From NCBI GenBank assembly GCA_964498095.1, contig CAZCFY010000005.1, positions 124,001 through 188,000 of the forward strand: a stretch of DNA of 64,000 bases. Reading direction: 5' to 3'. A program made the translations under genes and the position numbers. The stretch is from SG-bin7 sp964498095 (GTDB taxonomy: Bacteria > Bdellovibrionota > Bdellovibrionia > Bdellovibrionales > SG-bin7). The notes beneath the pieces were generated by a model. The model searched no databases, had not been told where the DNA came from, and saw only the letters and a program-made list of their open reading frames with translations. Position 1 is the first letter of the stretch, and each line of letters starts with the position of its first letter. Of this stretch, positions 35,053-44,583 are shown piece by piece.

Positions 35053-35790
35053 CTAGCGGCCGGCGATCTCCTCATCACTTAAAATCTGGCCGCCAGTCTT
35101 CAAGAAATGATCCCATTGAAGCCCCGCGATGGGCTTACTGTAGGCACGGACGCGGGCATCGGCGACGCCAAAACGAAAATTTACATTCGGAAATACGCCG
35201 TCCAGTGCCTTTTCCATATTGGCGACGTGATTGGCTTTATCATCGACAAAAAGAATCCGCCGCGGGGAGATATTATTTAGGCGCAAAGTATCGCGCAAAA
35301 CGACACCCTTGTTATTCTTCGCGCCGACAGTTAAAACGCCGCGGTAATATACCGCCGAATCTACCGGCAGTTTTAATTGGGCAGGGGCCGTCGCGGCCAA
35401 ATCTACATTGGAGCGCAAGAGCTGTCGCGGAGAAACACTATAGAGTTCCACCGGGCGCGCGGTTAAAGCTAACACGATAAGTCCCTTCGCTTGAAGAGAA
35501 CGAATCACTTTGGCGGTACGGGGATCTACTAGATGCGTGCCCGTGCGGCGATGGACTTGAGTAAAATAACCCAATGCCTTTTCTTCCGGGACGCCATCCT
35601 TGATCATGTCATCATACCATTGCACGCTGCCGAGAGTTTGATTGGTTTCTAATATCGTATTATCGATATCAAAAACGATCAGATCCCCAGGGGAGGCCTC
35701 TCGGGCGACATCTAAAATACTAAAACTTTCGCGGATTTCCGCCAGTGCTATGAGAGGCAGAAAGAATAAAATAAATAATGCTTGTTTCAT
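35053..35790 (-). CDS. Exported HAD-superfamily protein (DUF2608-like)
   Basis: 245 residues. A signal peptide (1-17, ending IALA) precedes a HAD fold: motif I VFDIDNTIL with the two aspartates, motif II LTARP, lysine region KNNKG, and motif IV FVDDKANH. Likely a periplasmic phosphatase-type hydrolase; substrate unknown. Divergent from the LysR gene with ~105 bases between. Confidence 0.82.
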   Translation of the reverse strand: MKQALFILFFLPLIALAEIRESFSILDVAREASPGDLIVFDIDNTILETNQTLGSVQWYDDMIKDGVPEEKALGYFTQVHRRTGTHLVDPRTAKVIRSLQAKGLIVLALTARPVELYSVSPRQLLRSNVDLAATAPAQLKLPVDSAVYYRGVLTVGAKNNKGVVLRDTLRLNNISPRRILFVDDKANHVANMEKALDGVFPNVNFRFGVADARVRAYSKPIAGLQWDHFLKTGGQILSDEEIAGR

Positions 35791-35895
35791 GTTAACTCCT
35801 TATTGTTTGTTTTCTAAAAAGGACACTACCCTTGAATTAATTATCAGAGAAATTAATAGAATTGATTTAGATGATCAGATTTGATAATAATACGC

Positions 35896-36813
35896 ATGCG
35901 CGATTTTAGAGATGTCATAGACTCCACCAGTTTAAAGGCCTTTTACCACGCCGCTGTTACGCAAAATTTTACATCCGCTGCGGAGCGTGCTCATCTTACC
36001 CAGTCAGGCATTAGCCAGCACATTGCTAAATTAGAAGACACCTTGAAATCGCAATTATTTTTACGTGTCGGCAAAAAAGTGCGCCTCACTGAATCCGGCG
36101 AAATGCTTTTACGTTTTGCTGATGGTTATCTGGATCACCTCGACGGCTTTATTAATGAATTAGAAAAATCCCAGGGGTCTCCGCAAGGAGTCGTATCTTA
36201 TGGGATGCCTTGGAGCTGCATGTTCACCCCTCACTTTACGGGGCTCTTGGAAAAGCGCCAAACTGCGTTTAAAGACGTAAAACTTGATGTCAGCTTACGT
36301 TCTTCGGATGAAATCGTGCAAAAAGTTATTTCTGGAACTTTGGATTTTGGTTTTGTTATTCGTAACACCAACGAGCCAGAAATAGATTACCAACTGTTTG
36401 CCGAAGAAGAATATGTTTTGGTTGCGGGATTGGAAAAATGTTTTAACAAAGTTAACTACGAACAACTTACCGAAGCCAAATTTATTTCGTACCCGGGATT
36501 TGAAAACCTATTTGAGTACTGGCGCGAGGCCTACTTCCCGCGACTAAAGAAATTTACCCCAGAATGTTTAAATATCGTCGGCAAAATCAACAGCATTCAC
36601 GGGGCCATTACGATGGTGAAGTCTTCTATGGGCGCAAGCATCTTTCCCCGTCACTGCGTGGAACAGGAAATTAAAGCCAAGATTTTAACGGAACACCGTC
36701 CGGAAAAATCAAAACGCAATACTAATAATATTTATATCGTTCAACTTAAGGGCCGCCTTCAGCCTCTACGCGTACAGACAGTTCTTGATGCCTTTTGGGC
36801 GATGAAGAAATAA
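35896..36813 (+). CDS. LysR-family transcriptional regulator
   Basis: 305 residues. The winged-helix N-terminus has SLKAFYHAAVTQNFTSAAERAHLTQSGISQHIAKLE, followed by the LysR substrate-binding domain (~95-300). ATG 35896 gives the normal family start; TTG 35881 would add five odd residues. No ribosome binding site; AT-rich TAATAAT directly upstream could be a -10 with a very short leader. LysR proteins often control the divergent gene, here the HAD-like protein. Ends flush with the next gene, zero gap. Confidence 0.88.
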   Translation: MRDFRDVIDSTSLKAFYHAAVTQNFTSAAERAHLTQSGISQHIAKLEDTLKSQLFLRVGKKVRLTESGEMLLRFADGYLDHLDGFINELEKSQGSPQGVVSYGMPWSCMFTPHFTGLLEKRQTAFKDVKLDVSLRSSDEIVQKVISGTLDFGFVIRNTNEPEIDYQLFAEEEYVLVAGLEKCFNKVNYEQLTEAKFISYPGFENLFEYWREAYFPRLKKFTPECLNIVGKINSIHGAITMVKSSMGASIFPRHCVEQEIKAKILTEHRPEKSKRNTNNIYIVQLKGRLQPLRVQTVLDAFWAMKK

Positions 36814-37209
36814 CTATTTTAAAAGAGTCGCGTATGTGACGTTAAATAAATTGGCGATAGCAAGCGCTTGCTTGTTGCGGGCGCCAATACACGTACTAAA
36901 GTTTTTCGTTTTCCTATTTTCGGTAACGGCAAAAACTATATGTTGGCGACTGCATTCTTTACGATAAGGGCCCTCTTCCGTTTTAGCCAATTCCTTTTTT
37001 AATGCCGCAATCGATTTAAATGATTGCTCACCTTTGACGGTTTTGCCGTTGGGCAACTTTAGTTCTGTTTTAAAATTTCTCTTTTCCTTTAGAAAAAAAG
37101 CCTGGACTCGAGTTTCCCCATTCTGAAAGAACACAGCCACCTCAGGTACGGTAGCAGGTAGGGATACGGAACCGAATAAAATAGTTGAAAGCAAGAATAT
37201 ACGGTTCAT
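36814..37209 (-). CDS. Small secreted protein of unknown function
   Basis: 131 residues, signal peptide (about 1-19), basic mature part with two cysteines (RKECSRQH, FSTCIGAR) that could pair. No family recognised. Good AAGGAG before the ATG. Its start overlaps the stop of the HExxH peptidase gene as ATGA, so the two are co-translated and may work together. Confidence 0.7.
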   Translation of the reverse strand: MNRIFLLSTILFGSVSLPATVPEVAVFFQNGETRVQAFFLKEKRNFKTELKLPNGKTVKGEQSFKSIAALKKELAKTEEGPYRKECSRQHIVFAVTENRKTKNFSTCIGARNKQALAIANLFNVTYATLLK

Positions 37210-38684
37210 TTAGCTCCTTTTTTCGGCGGCAGTTGCGGCGTATCCATTTTATTTTCTAGATCCACATCGACTCCGGGCACACAGTGAAGATTTTTTGGAT
37301 GGGCCCCTTTACATCCCATTTGTTCGCGGACCTTAGGATGAACAGCTAAAATATTATTAACACGAATTGCTGTCGCTGGGTGCTCATCGAACGCAAAAGA
37401 ATTCGGCGTTGATTGGCATGCGCCACGAAACACGTTTGAATAGCCAATTTCTCTTTGTTCAACGGTTAAATTTTGGAGGCTTTCTTCAATGTATTCCGGC
37501 AGAACTTCAACTGCCAGCCAATCAGAAAAGGACTCATCAATTTGATCGGCCTTGCCACAAAATCCGGTGAATTTATCCACGGGATTCATAGCCTCTGGAT
37601 TTTGAGGAACCCCGTAATAGTACCCCGCTCCGCCAGGTATTTTTGCATCGCGGCCGGTTTCGCCGTAGGAGTAACCATATTTTGGCACGGCCATTGTTTT
37701 ATTTCTTTGGGCGCCAGCGGAACGCTTGTTACGTAAACATCCAAGGATCTTTTCAAAAGGATACTGCTCTTCGGCTTCAAGAAGCGTCGAGTCCTCCTTA
37801 TATTCAAACCTAAATGCCTCGGGGCCGACGGTAATTCCACAGGGGCCGATCGCATGAGTGAGCTCATGAGCAACGACGAAGGCCATGTGAAACTCGGACT
37901 TATTGCTTAAAAGCAACCCATTACAAACCATAAAGCGATTCGTGACTGGATTGTAGGAGATGTTAGCTTTTAAAAGCTGCGGCAAATTTTGACTCTGTTC
38001 ATCTCCGCCGCACGCCGCATCCTCAAATGTTAAGGCTGTCATTTTATCGATTAGCAGTTGCCTTAATTCCGGATCTTTTACATGGGATTTAATCTTGGCA
38101 ATTATCTTACTTTTGATATTTGGAAAAACCTTATCACGAATTTTATTCTTCTGTTCGTCATCATTAACTAGGGTGCGAACTTTACTAAGGGCCTTGGCTT
38201 TAATTTCCCTGTAAACAGAATTAGAAGTTAAAAGAAGCGAGTCCGAGAGTTCCATTTTTCCGCCAAGTGCCCCACACGTTGGGCATGACATACCTGGGTC
38301 AGGATTGCCACCTAACTCGCGAGCTGCAAAATCTGTTATCCCCAACGCCGCATCATTGATACACTTTTCTGAGTACCTGCCATCTTTGGGTTTACAGTAA
38401 GGAGAATTACTTAGTTTACTATTGGAAAGCGCCAGCTTTAAAAAATATCCATTATCAGGGTTACCTAATGCCTCCTTAAAATTCGAAAAGAGATCGTCGT
38501 TCACTTCCATTATCATTTTAAGTGCATCATTTTTCACTAGCGTCTGGTTTCGCCCGATACCTGTACCATCGTCATAATCACCTGGGGTGCAAGAAAAGTC
38601 ATATAGATCGTTGCAAAGCTTTTTTTCTTTTGTATGAGCCAAGAACGGAAGAAAAGTAGATAATATGAAAATTAACTTAACCAA
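37206..38684 (-). CDS. Exported HExxH zinc peptidase, gluzincin-like
   Basis: 492 residues with a signal peptide (1-18). The zinc helix is HELTHAIG (H273, E274, H277). A downstream acidic motif, IDESFSDWLAVEVL, likely gives the third ligand, as in gluzincins. The end (EHPATAIRVNNILAVHP) recalls the C-terminus of M13 peptidases, but overall similarity to M13 is uncertain. Twelve or more cysteines suggest a disulphide-bonded extracytoplasmic protein. TTG start, with AGGAA upstream inside the preceding gene; eight bases overlap that gene. Confidence 0.78.
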   Translation of the reverse strand: MVKLIFILSTFLPFLAHTKEKKLCNDLYDFSCTPGDYDDGTGIGRNQTLVKNDALKMIMEVNDDLFSNFKEALGNPDNGYFLKLALSNSKLSNSPYCKPKDGRYSEKCINDAALGITDFAARELGGNPDPGMSCPTCGALGGKMELSDSLLLTSNSVYREIKAKALSKVRTLVNDDEQKNKIRDKVFPNIKSKIIAKIKSHVKDPELRQLLIDKMTALTFEDAACGGDEQSQNLPQLLKANISYNPVTNRFMVCNGLLLSNKSEFHMAFVVAHELTHAIGPCGITVGPEAFRFEYKEDSTLLEAEEQYPFEKILGCLRNKRSAGAQRNKTMAVPKYGYSYGETGRDAKIPGGAGYYYGVPQNPEAMNPVDKFTGFCGKADQIDESFSDWLAVEVLPEYIEESLQNLTVEQREIGYSNVFRGACQSTPNSFAFDEHPATAIRVNNILAVHPKVREQMGCKGAHPKNLHCVPGVDVDLENKMDTPQLPPKKGAK

Positions 38685-40233
38685 GAATCGTTCCTACTTT
38701 AGGGATAATTAGGGTGAGTTTGCCGTCTTCGTATTTTTCGATGATCTTTTTCTCTAGGACCGGAACGCTTAACAAAAACTCTTCGTTGAAGGTTTGGTAG
38801 CTGTCGGTTTTTAACCGGTGGTCCTTGTTGTCGGATAATAAATCCTCTTGGAAGGCGCGGTTACCCGAGATGCGCACGCGGTCTTTCTGAACCGTGACAT
38901 TCACATCCTTTTTTAAGTGCTCGGGAATATCTGCGGTTAGAATGAAACTGCGTTCTGTTTCGTTAATAGCCGTATTTAAGTGTTTCACGCCATAAAAGGG
39001 ATCGCTCTCAAGGCCGTTATACTTGTCTAACCGGGTTACCAGGCGATGGCGTTGCTTACTAAGTTCACGCGTAACGCTCTGGCGCTGATTCTCAAGAGCA
39101 TTGCGGCCAAATTCATCGTTCTTTTTATAAATTTTTTCAAACTCACTTTTTTGCATTTGTAAATTCGCGCGGTAGAGATCTTTGTCTTTATTGGCCTGCT
39201 TCATGTATTCATCTTCACGCACCATGCGCTCACGCTCTTGTTCGGTCTTTAACCGCAACATTTCTTGCTCGTGAGACTCGCGCAACACTTTACGTTTTAC
39301 TTCGAAGTCCGATTTTTGCTGAGCGATTTCGGTCTTACCTTTTTCCCGGACTTTTTCTAAGTGCTTGGCGTATTCACTTTGAATTTTTTGTGTTTGATTT
39401 AAATACCGGTCGCGTTCGGATACGGCACTCTCTTGATTTTCTTGCCGCGCTATTTGCACCCGCTGTTTGCCTTCGACAGTTTCTTTTTGTATTTGCGACT
39501 GAAATTTATCATGGACTTGATTTAGCTCGCGTTCGTTATCGGCCTTAACTTTTAAGGAGCGCTTCTGCGATTCATGATTAAAGCTGTCCATCTCGCGCTG
39601 CTGGCGATCGCGGACCTTTTCCATGGATTCCTGGTGCCGCTCACGCGTACTCGCGACCTCACGCTCATACTTATCCCGGAGTTCGCGTAAATCACGCTGG
39701 CTACGTTCTTTTAAATCTTCCATGCGGCTGCTTTCGAGTTTTCGGGTCTCGTCAAAATTCTTCGCGGACTTTTCGCGCGCTGTCTTTTCGTTGTCGATCG
39801 TCCTTTCCCGGGCTTGATTAATCCGCGCCAGACTTTGCTCTTGCTCTTTTACTTGCCGGTCTTGCGCTGCCTTAACTTGAGCATTGAGCGCCTGCTGTTC
39901 ACGGGTCATGCGTTCATTAATTTTTTGACCCTGCTCGTTCATTTTTTCTTGCGTGGCGGCCATGTCTTTATTGAGGTTTGTGCGCAGAGACTTTAAGTTT
40001 TCATAGCCCTGATGTTTTAGATCATTGGCTCTCTTTTCTTGACTCTCACGGATATGATTTATGCTGGCATTACTTTTTTCTTCGAGGTTAGCTTGACGCT
40101 GACGATATTCCTCGCGCACCCGCGCTAAGTCACCCTCACCTTTGGCAACGACTTCATCACGCTTTTTTTTGTAGTTGCGTTGCAACTCTAAAAGCTCAGC
40201 ATTTTGGTCGTACGACGAAACTTTATCGGCCAT
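38677..40233 (-). CDS. Long coiled-coil protein with C-terminal Hsp20/alpha-crystallin domain
   Basis: 518 residues, no signal peptide. Residues ~10-395 form an almost unbroken charged coiled coil rich in Arg, Glu, Gln and Lys. The last ~100 residues are an alpha-crystallin-like beta sandwich (FILTADIPEHLKKDVNVTVQKDRVRISGNR, then YEDGKLTLIIPK). Small heat-shock proteins are normally 140-200 residues, so a ~390-residue coil in front is unusual. First gene of an operon with the HExxH peptidase and a small secreted protein. It could be a filament-forming or tethered chaperone; not known. Confidence 0.85.
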   Translation of the reverse strand: MADKVSSYDQNAELLELQRNYKKKRDEVVAKGEGDLARVREEYRQRQANLEEKSNASINHIRESQEKRANDLKHQGYENLKSLRTNLNKDMAATQEKMNEQGQKINERMTREQQALNAQVKAAQDRQVKEQEQSLARINQARERTIDNEKTAREKSAKNFDETRKLESSRMEDLKERSQRDLRELRDKYEREVASTRERHQESMEKVRDRQQREMDSFNHESQKRSLKVKADNERELNQVHDKFQSQIQKETVEGKQRVQIARQENQESAVSERDRYLNQTQKIQSEYAKHLEKVREKGKTEIAQQKSDFEVKRKVLRESHEQEMLRLKTEQERERMVREDEYMKQANKDKDLYRANLQMQKSEFEKIYKKNDEFGRNALENQRQSVTRELSKQRHRLVTRLDKYNGLESDPFYGVKHLNTAINETERSFILTADIPEHLKKDVNVTVQKDRVRISGNRAFQEDLLSDNKDHRLKTDSYQTFNEEFLLSVPVLEKKIIEKYEDGKLTLIIPKVGTILG

Positions 40234-40269
40234 CCTAGCCCCAATCGTTTTTTCTCTCTCAGAATAGCA

Positions 40270-40593
40270 TTATTTCGCGGGATTCTGAAGGGCTGGGTCC
40301 GAGGAGTTTGGTGTTCCGGGATTTTGGGCGGGGGCTGGCTGCCCCTCAGGATTGGCACAAATCGCCAAAAAATTACCAGTGCGCCCGGGACACATCCAGG
40401 AAGTTACGTATTCGACGGCCTCACCCGCGCCTACGTGATGATACTCGGGATATTGATATTGGTCCAAAGTCGAAGTCACAGTCCGCGTTTTGCCACTGGC
40501 CGCATTCGCAATGCGCAATTCATACGCGCGGTATTCGCCCCGACTGATGACGGGCAATACGAACATCAGAATTAATAAAATTTTTGGCGCCAT
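40270..40593 (-). CDS. Small secreted protein with proline-rich tail
   Basis: 107 residues, signal peptide (MAPKILLILMFVLPVISRG). The mature domain has two cysteines (SWMCPGRTGNFLAICAN) and a Pro/Asn/Ala tail. No family recognised. ATG 40593 is chosen over an in-frame TTG because the signal peptide begins there. It lies just upstream of the coiled-coil-Hsp20 gene on the same strand, 36 bases away, so it may lead that operon. Confidence 0.65.
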   Translation of the reverse strand: MAPKILLILMFVLPVISRGEYRAYELRIANAASGKTRTVTSTLDQYQYPEYHHVGAGEAVEYVTSWMCPGRTGNFLAICANPEGQPAPAQNPGTPNSSDPALQNPAK

Positions 40594-40623
40594 ATATATT
40601 TTTCGGCCAGGCTCTATCAAAAG

Positions 40624-42054
40624 TTGAGGCTCGTAGCTTCCGTCGATGATTCATGCAAAAATAAAATTACCGTGTATCCCCTCCGTAAAACCCTAAAATA
40701 CAGCATTATCGACGGCAGCTTTTATTCTCTCGCTGTCGGTTTTGGTGAAGCTTATTTTGCCGCTTTTGCAATTGCTGCCGGGACTACGGATACATTCGCC
40801 GGTCTCCTAACGGTCGTGCCTTTACTTTTGGGTTCCATGGCGCAAATTTTTGTTCCCCTTGCCGTTAAACACTTTCGTTCTTACCGCAAATGGGTCTGTA
40901 TCATGGCTTTACTGCAAAGTTTTTCGCTTTTGGCGCTCGCCCAAATTGCGACACTTTCCCAGGCCTCTGGTTTTTTAATTTTTTTGGCCATCACTTTTTA
41001 CTGGCTTACAAGTATGGCCACCAACCCTGCCTGGAATTCCTGGATGGGCTCATTCGTGCCCAGTGCAATCCGTATTCGCTTTTTCGCGCACCGCAACCGT
41101 ACCCTTCAGCTATTTTCTTTAATTGGAATTCTTGGCGCGGGTTATTTTTTGCAACAGACAAAAGAACGGCCTGATCATTTAGCTTTTGCTATTTTATTTT
41201 CTCTGGCTGGCTTCTGCCGCCTAGTCTCTACGTGTTACCTTTTTCGCTCTCATGAGCCCCTAGAAATTGCTCACAATATCCAGCCACTTTCACTCGTCAC
41301 CCAATTTCGTCATTTGCGGAACTCGCCACCAGGAAAATTATTTTTATATTTGTTGGCCATACATTTTACCACCAACATCGCCTCTCCTTTTTTTGGCCCG
41401 TACATGCTGTCGGAACTCAAAATGAGTTATCATGAGTTTGCGCTGTTAACTGCCGCGGCAATGACCGCCAAGTTTATTAGTTTACCCGTTTGGGGCCGGA
41501 GAGCAGCACGGCGCTCGGTTACGAAACTACTGTCCACCGGTATGTTGGGTATTTTTTTAATCCCGTGGTTTTGGTTAGTTTCGCATAATTTTTATTATTT
41601 AATGGTTTTACAGATTTTTGGGGGTGTATTCTGGGCCGCGCAAGAGTTGGGAACGTTTCTTATATTTTTTGAGCATTTCGAACCCCGTACCCGTACCAGT
41701 TTTTTATCCCTCTTTAGCCTCCTAAATAACACCGGTGTCGTGTTGGGATCGTTACTTGGGGGCCTTACGCTGCGTCTATTAGGAGAAAACAGTACGGGCT
41801 ATGCGATGGTTTTTGTTCTTTCGGGACTGCTAAGGCTAGTACCACTGATGGCAATGCCCACCTGTTTGAATCTTCCGCGTAAGAAAAAGCTTCCAAATAT
41901 TATAAATACTAGGCTTTTTCCTCTATTTAATGCTATGATGCGGACTCATTTTTTACAAAATAGACGAAGAAGGAAATATGTCTCCAACGCCGCAACAGAT
42001 CAGGAACATTGCGATCATCGCCCACGTCGACCATGGCAAAACAACGCTAGTTGA
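40624..42054 (+). CDS. Major facilitator superfamily transporter
   Basis: About 460-476 residues with 12 membrane segments in two halves; short basic loops fit the MFS fold, substrate unknown. The start is unclear: TTG 40624 or GTG 40672, neither with a ribosome binding site. The natural end of the fold is near LNLPRKKKL, but the frame runs on through ~45 basic residues and overlaps the first 77 bases of typA, which suggests loss of an earlier stop. Confidence 0.8.
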   Translation: MRLVASVDDSCKNKITVYPLRKTLKYSIIDGSFYSLAVGFGEAYFAAFAIAAGTTDTFAGLLTVVPLLLGSMAQIFVPLAVKHFRSYRKWVCIMALLQSFSLLALAQIATLSQASGFLIFLAITFYWLTSMATNPAWNSWMGSFVPSAIRIRFFAHRNRTLQLFSLIGILGAGYFLQQTKERPDHLAFAILFSLAGFCRLVSTCYLFRSHEPLEIAHNIQPLSLVTQFRHLRNSPPGKLFLYLLAIHFTTNIASPFFGPYMLSELKMSYHEFALLTAAAMTAKFISLPVWGRRAARRSVTKLLSTGMLGIFLIPWFWLVSHNFYYLMVLQIFGGVFWAAQELGTFLIFFEHFEPRTRTSFLSLFSLLNNTGVVLGSLLGGLTLRLLGENSTGYAMVFVLSGLLRLVPLMAMPTCLNLPRKKKLPNIINTRLFPLFNAMMRTHFLQNRRRRKYVSNAATDQEHCDHRPRRPWQNNAS

Positions 42055-43819
42055 CCATTTACTACGTCAAAGCGGTACGTTCCGCAGTAACGAACTAGTC
42101 GCCGAACGGTTTATGGACTCCATGGATTTAGAGCGCGAACGCGGTATCACGATCGCGGCAAAAAATGCCTCCTTCACTTATAAAGACATCAAGGTAAACA
42201 TCGTCGATACGCCGGGACATAGTGATTTTGGCGGCGAAGTTGAGCGGGTACTTAACATGGTGGACGGGGCGTTATTACTGGTTGATGCTTCCGAAGGGCC
42301 TCTTCCCCAAACCCGCTTCGTTTTAAAAAAAGCGTTAGAACAAAACTTAAAAGTTATCGTGGTGGTAAATAAAATTGACCGTCCTGATGCGCGCATAAAC
42401 GAAGTTCTAGATGAAGTATTTAATTTGTTCATTGATCTCGATGCCACAGAAGAACAATGTTATTTTAAAACCGTTTATACAATTGCGAAAAACGGATTGG
42501 CCGCCCTTGACCCAAAAGAAATAGACAGCGCCAAAGATTTAACTCCGCTCTTTGATTCCATTATAGATCTCGTCCCACCACCTCGTATTACCGAAGGTGG
42601 TCCACTCCAACTTCTCGTTTCAAATATCGATTACAGTGATTACGTTGGGCGCATGGCCATTGGCCGCATTCAATCAGGCAAAATCCGCGTCAACGACGAA
42701 GTTCTCGTTATGCACGAAAACCGTAATTCGAAAGTGAAAGTAAAAGCACTTTTTTCTTTTAAAGCGAGCTCTCAGGTGCAAGTGCAGGAAATGAGTGCTG
42801 GCGACATTGCCGTTGTTGCCGGACTCGAAGATGTTTTTATTGGCGATACTCTTACATCCGTAGCTGATCCAAAGCCGCTCCCTCGCATTAAAGTGGATGA
42901 ACCTACTGTCGGAATGATTTTCTCCGTAAATGACGGGCCTTTCGCCGGAAAAGAAGGGCCAAATGTTACCAGCCGCAAACTTAAAGAACGTTTTGAAAAG
43001 GAAATGCTTCATAACGTCGCCTTAAGAATGGAAGACACGGGATCAACAGATTCTTGGAAAATTTTGGGCCGCGGAGAATTGCAACTTTCTATCTTATTAG
43101 AAAACATGCGCCGCGAAGGCTATGAAGTTCTCGTAAGCAAACCCCAAGCCCTTTATAAAAAGGTCGACGGCGCTCTCCATGAACCCATGGAAAATGTCAT
43201 CATTGACGTTGAAGATCAGTTTACGGGAATCGTAACTCAAAAGCTGGGCGCCCGCCGTGGCGTCATGACGCAAATGATGAGTAAAGGTTCGGGACGTACG
43301 CGTTTAGAATTTAAAATTCCTTCCCGTGGTTTATTCGGCTATCGCTCGGAATTTTTAACAGATACAAAAGGTACGGGCCTCATGAACACCGAATACGCCG
43401 GTTACGAGCCTTACAAAGGCGATATTCCAGGAAGGACAACTGGGGCAATGATTTCTGACCGCACGGGCCGTGCAACCCCTTACGCGCTTTATCACCTTGA
43501 AGAACGCGGCCGCCATTTTATTGATGCCGGTGTCAATGTTTACGAAGGCATGGTCACTGGTGAACATGCCAAGTCCAACGATATTGAAATCAACGTTACC
43601 CGCGAGAAGAAATTAACCAATCACCGCGCTTCGGGTTCTGAAGAAGCCATTCGCTTAACCACCGTTAAGCCAATGTCTTTGGAACAAGCTATGGATTGGA
43701 TTTCTGACCGCGAACTTATCGAAGTAACTCCAAAGAGCATCCGCATTCGCTGCCGTACCCTAAACCCTCACGAGCGTTTAAAGGAAATGAAAGCGGCCAA
43801 CGCGCGCGATGAACAATAA
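41978..43819 (+). CDS. typA: Translational GTPase TypA/BipA
   Basis: Ribosome-binding GTPase that helps 50S assembly and stress growth. 613 residues, usual length. G1 AHVDHGKTT, G2/switch region ERGITI, G3 DTPGHSDFGGEV, G4 NKIDRPDAR; domain II and the EF-G-like domains III/V follow, then the TypA-specific C-terminus with RKKLTNHRAS-type sequence. GAAGGAAAT precedes the ATG. A TATGAT at 41934-41939 is a possible -10. The 5' end overlaps the MFS frame. Confidence 0.96.
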   Translation: MSPTPQQIRNIAIIAHVDHGKTTLVDHLLRQSGTFRSNELVAERFMDSMDLERERGITIAAKNASFTYKDIKVNIVDTPGHSDFGGEVERVLNMVDGALLLVDASEGPLPQTRFVLKKALEQNLKVIVVVNKIDRPDARINEVLDEVFNLFIDLDATEEQCYFKTVYTIAKNGLAALDPKEIDSAKDLTPLFDSIIDLVPPPRITEGGPLQLLVSNIDYSDYVGRMAIGRIQSGKIRVNDEVLVMHENRNSKVKVKALFSFKASSQVQVQEMSAGDIAVVAGLEDVFIGDTLTSVADPKPLPRIKVDEPTVGMIFSVNDGPFAGKEGPNVTSRKLKERFEKEMLHNVALRMEDTGSTDSWKILGRGELQLSILLENMRREGYEVLVSKPQALYKKVDGALHEPMENVIIDVEDQFTGIVTQKLGARRGVMTQMMSKGSGRTRLEFKIPSRGLFGYRSEFLTDTKGTGLMNTEYAGYEPYKGDIPGRTTGAMISDRTGRATPYALYHLEERGRHFIDAGVNVYEGMVTGEHAKSNDIEINVTREKKLTNHRASGSEEAIRLTTVKPMSLEQAMDWISDRELIEVTPKSIRIRCRTLNPHERLKEMKAANARDEQ

Positions 43820-43850
43820 GAGTGCTCGCGGCGCTTTGATGGCCGTTTAG

Positions 43851-44432
43851 TTATTTGATGGTAATTATTAGACCGTCCGTATTTGTTACGGGGCCAGTCC
43901 TGCCGTGAATCACAATAATATTACCCAGTGACTGATCAACACTCGCTATATTACCGTTTACGACGATGATATTCCCCCTAAGGTTGGTTACAGGCCCCAC
44001 ATTCATACCGCAAACAAGAATATTCCCCATAAAATTGGAAACGGAATCAATTAAGCCCATCGTACCCGTACCGAAGACGATGAGGTTGCCTACCACGCGG
44101 TCTACCCGCCCAAGATCGCTAGCTTTAACAAAAATAATGCCAGCAAGATTCGTAATATCACTTCCCGCCGGTACAGTTGCACTGTCGTCAATCAGCGATT
44201 GATCTTCGCAGAGTCGCACATAATGATCTGGACTTAACTGAGTCAGATCGACATCTCGTGGCGGATTACTGGGAGTAGCATCGTTGTTACTATCATCATT
44301 CAGAATGTCGCCCGGTGGAAGGGCCGAGGTTTTTGCTGATTCAGGACCCGCGCCTAAGAATGAAACATCGGAACATCCGATTAAAAAACATGATGCAATA
44401 ATTATATAAGCGACGAATTTTATAGATACCAT
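43851..44432 (-). CDS. Lipoprotein with short beta-helix-like repeats
   Basis: About 193 residues. Signal ends CFLIGCSD. After a Pro/Asp/Asn-rich linker, residues ~100-193 carry about five repeats of ~20 residues built on GNIIVxxGxxGxVxN (GNLIVFGTGTMGLIDSV, GNILVCGMNVGPVTNL, GNIIVVNGNIASVDQ, GNIIVIHGRTGPVTN). That pattern resembles the right-handed beta-helix of bactofilins, but placed outside the cell. Of two adjacent ATGs, 44432 has the better spacing from AGGAGG. Confidence 0.75.
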   Translation of the reverse strand: MVSIKFVAYIIIASCFLIGCSDVSFLGAGPESAKTSALPPGDILNDDSNNDATPSNPPRDVDLTQLSPDHYVRLCEDQSLIDDSATVPAGSDITNLAGIIFVKASDLGRVDRVVGNLIVFGTGTMGLIDSVSNFMGNILVCGMNVGPVTNLRGNIIVVNGNIASVDQSLGNIIVIHGRTGPVTNTDGLIITIK

Positions 44433-44461
44433 CATTCCTCCTCTAAGAAACAATTGTTATT

Positions 44462-44477
44462 TGCAAAGGGTTGGCCG
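44462..44477 (-). promoter_or_regulatory. Weak sigma-54-like element before the beta-helix lipoprotein gene
   Basis: Read on the minus strand: CGGCCA, five bases, TTGCA. The GG and GC are correctly spaced and the -12 is perfect, but the -24 has CA where AC is expected. The predicted start near 44451 leaves ~19 bases with AGAGGAGGA. Confidence 0.4.
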
Positions 44478-44583
44478 CTTGAGGAGGACTTAATTAAGAA
44501 TTGAACTGATCAATCTGACAACGCTCTGAAGAAGTGATGATCAGCTCAACAAAATATCGAAAATTGGGGTGTAAAAACCTTCG

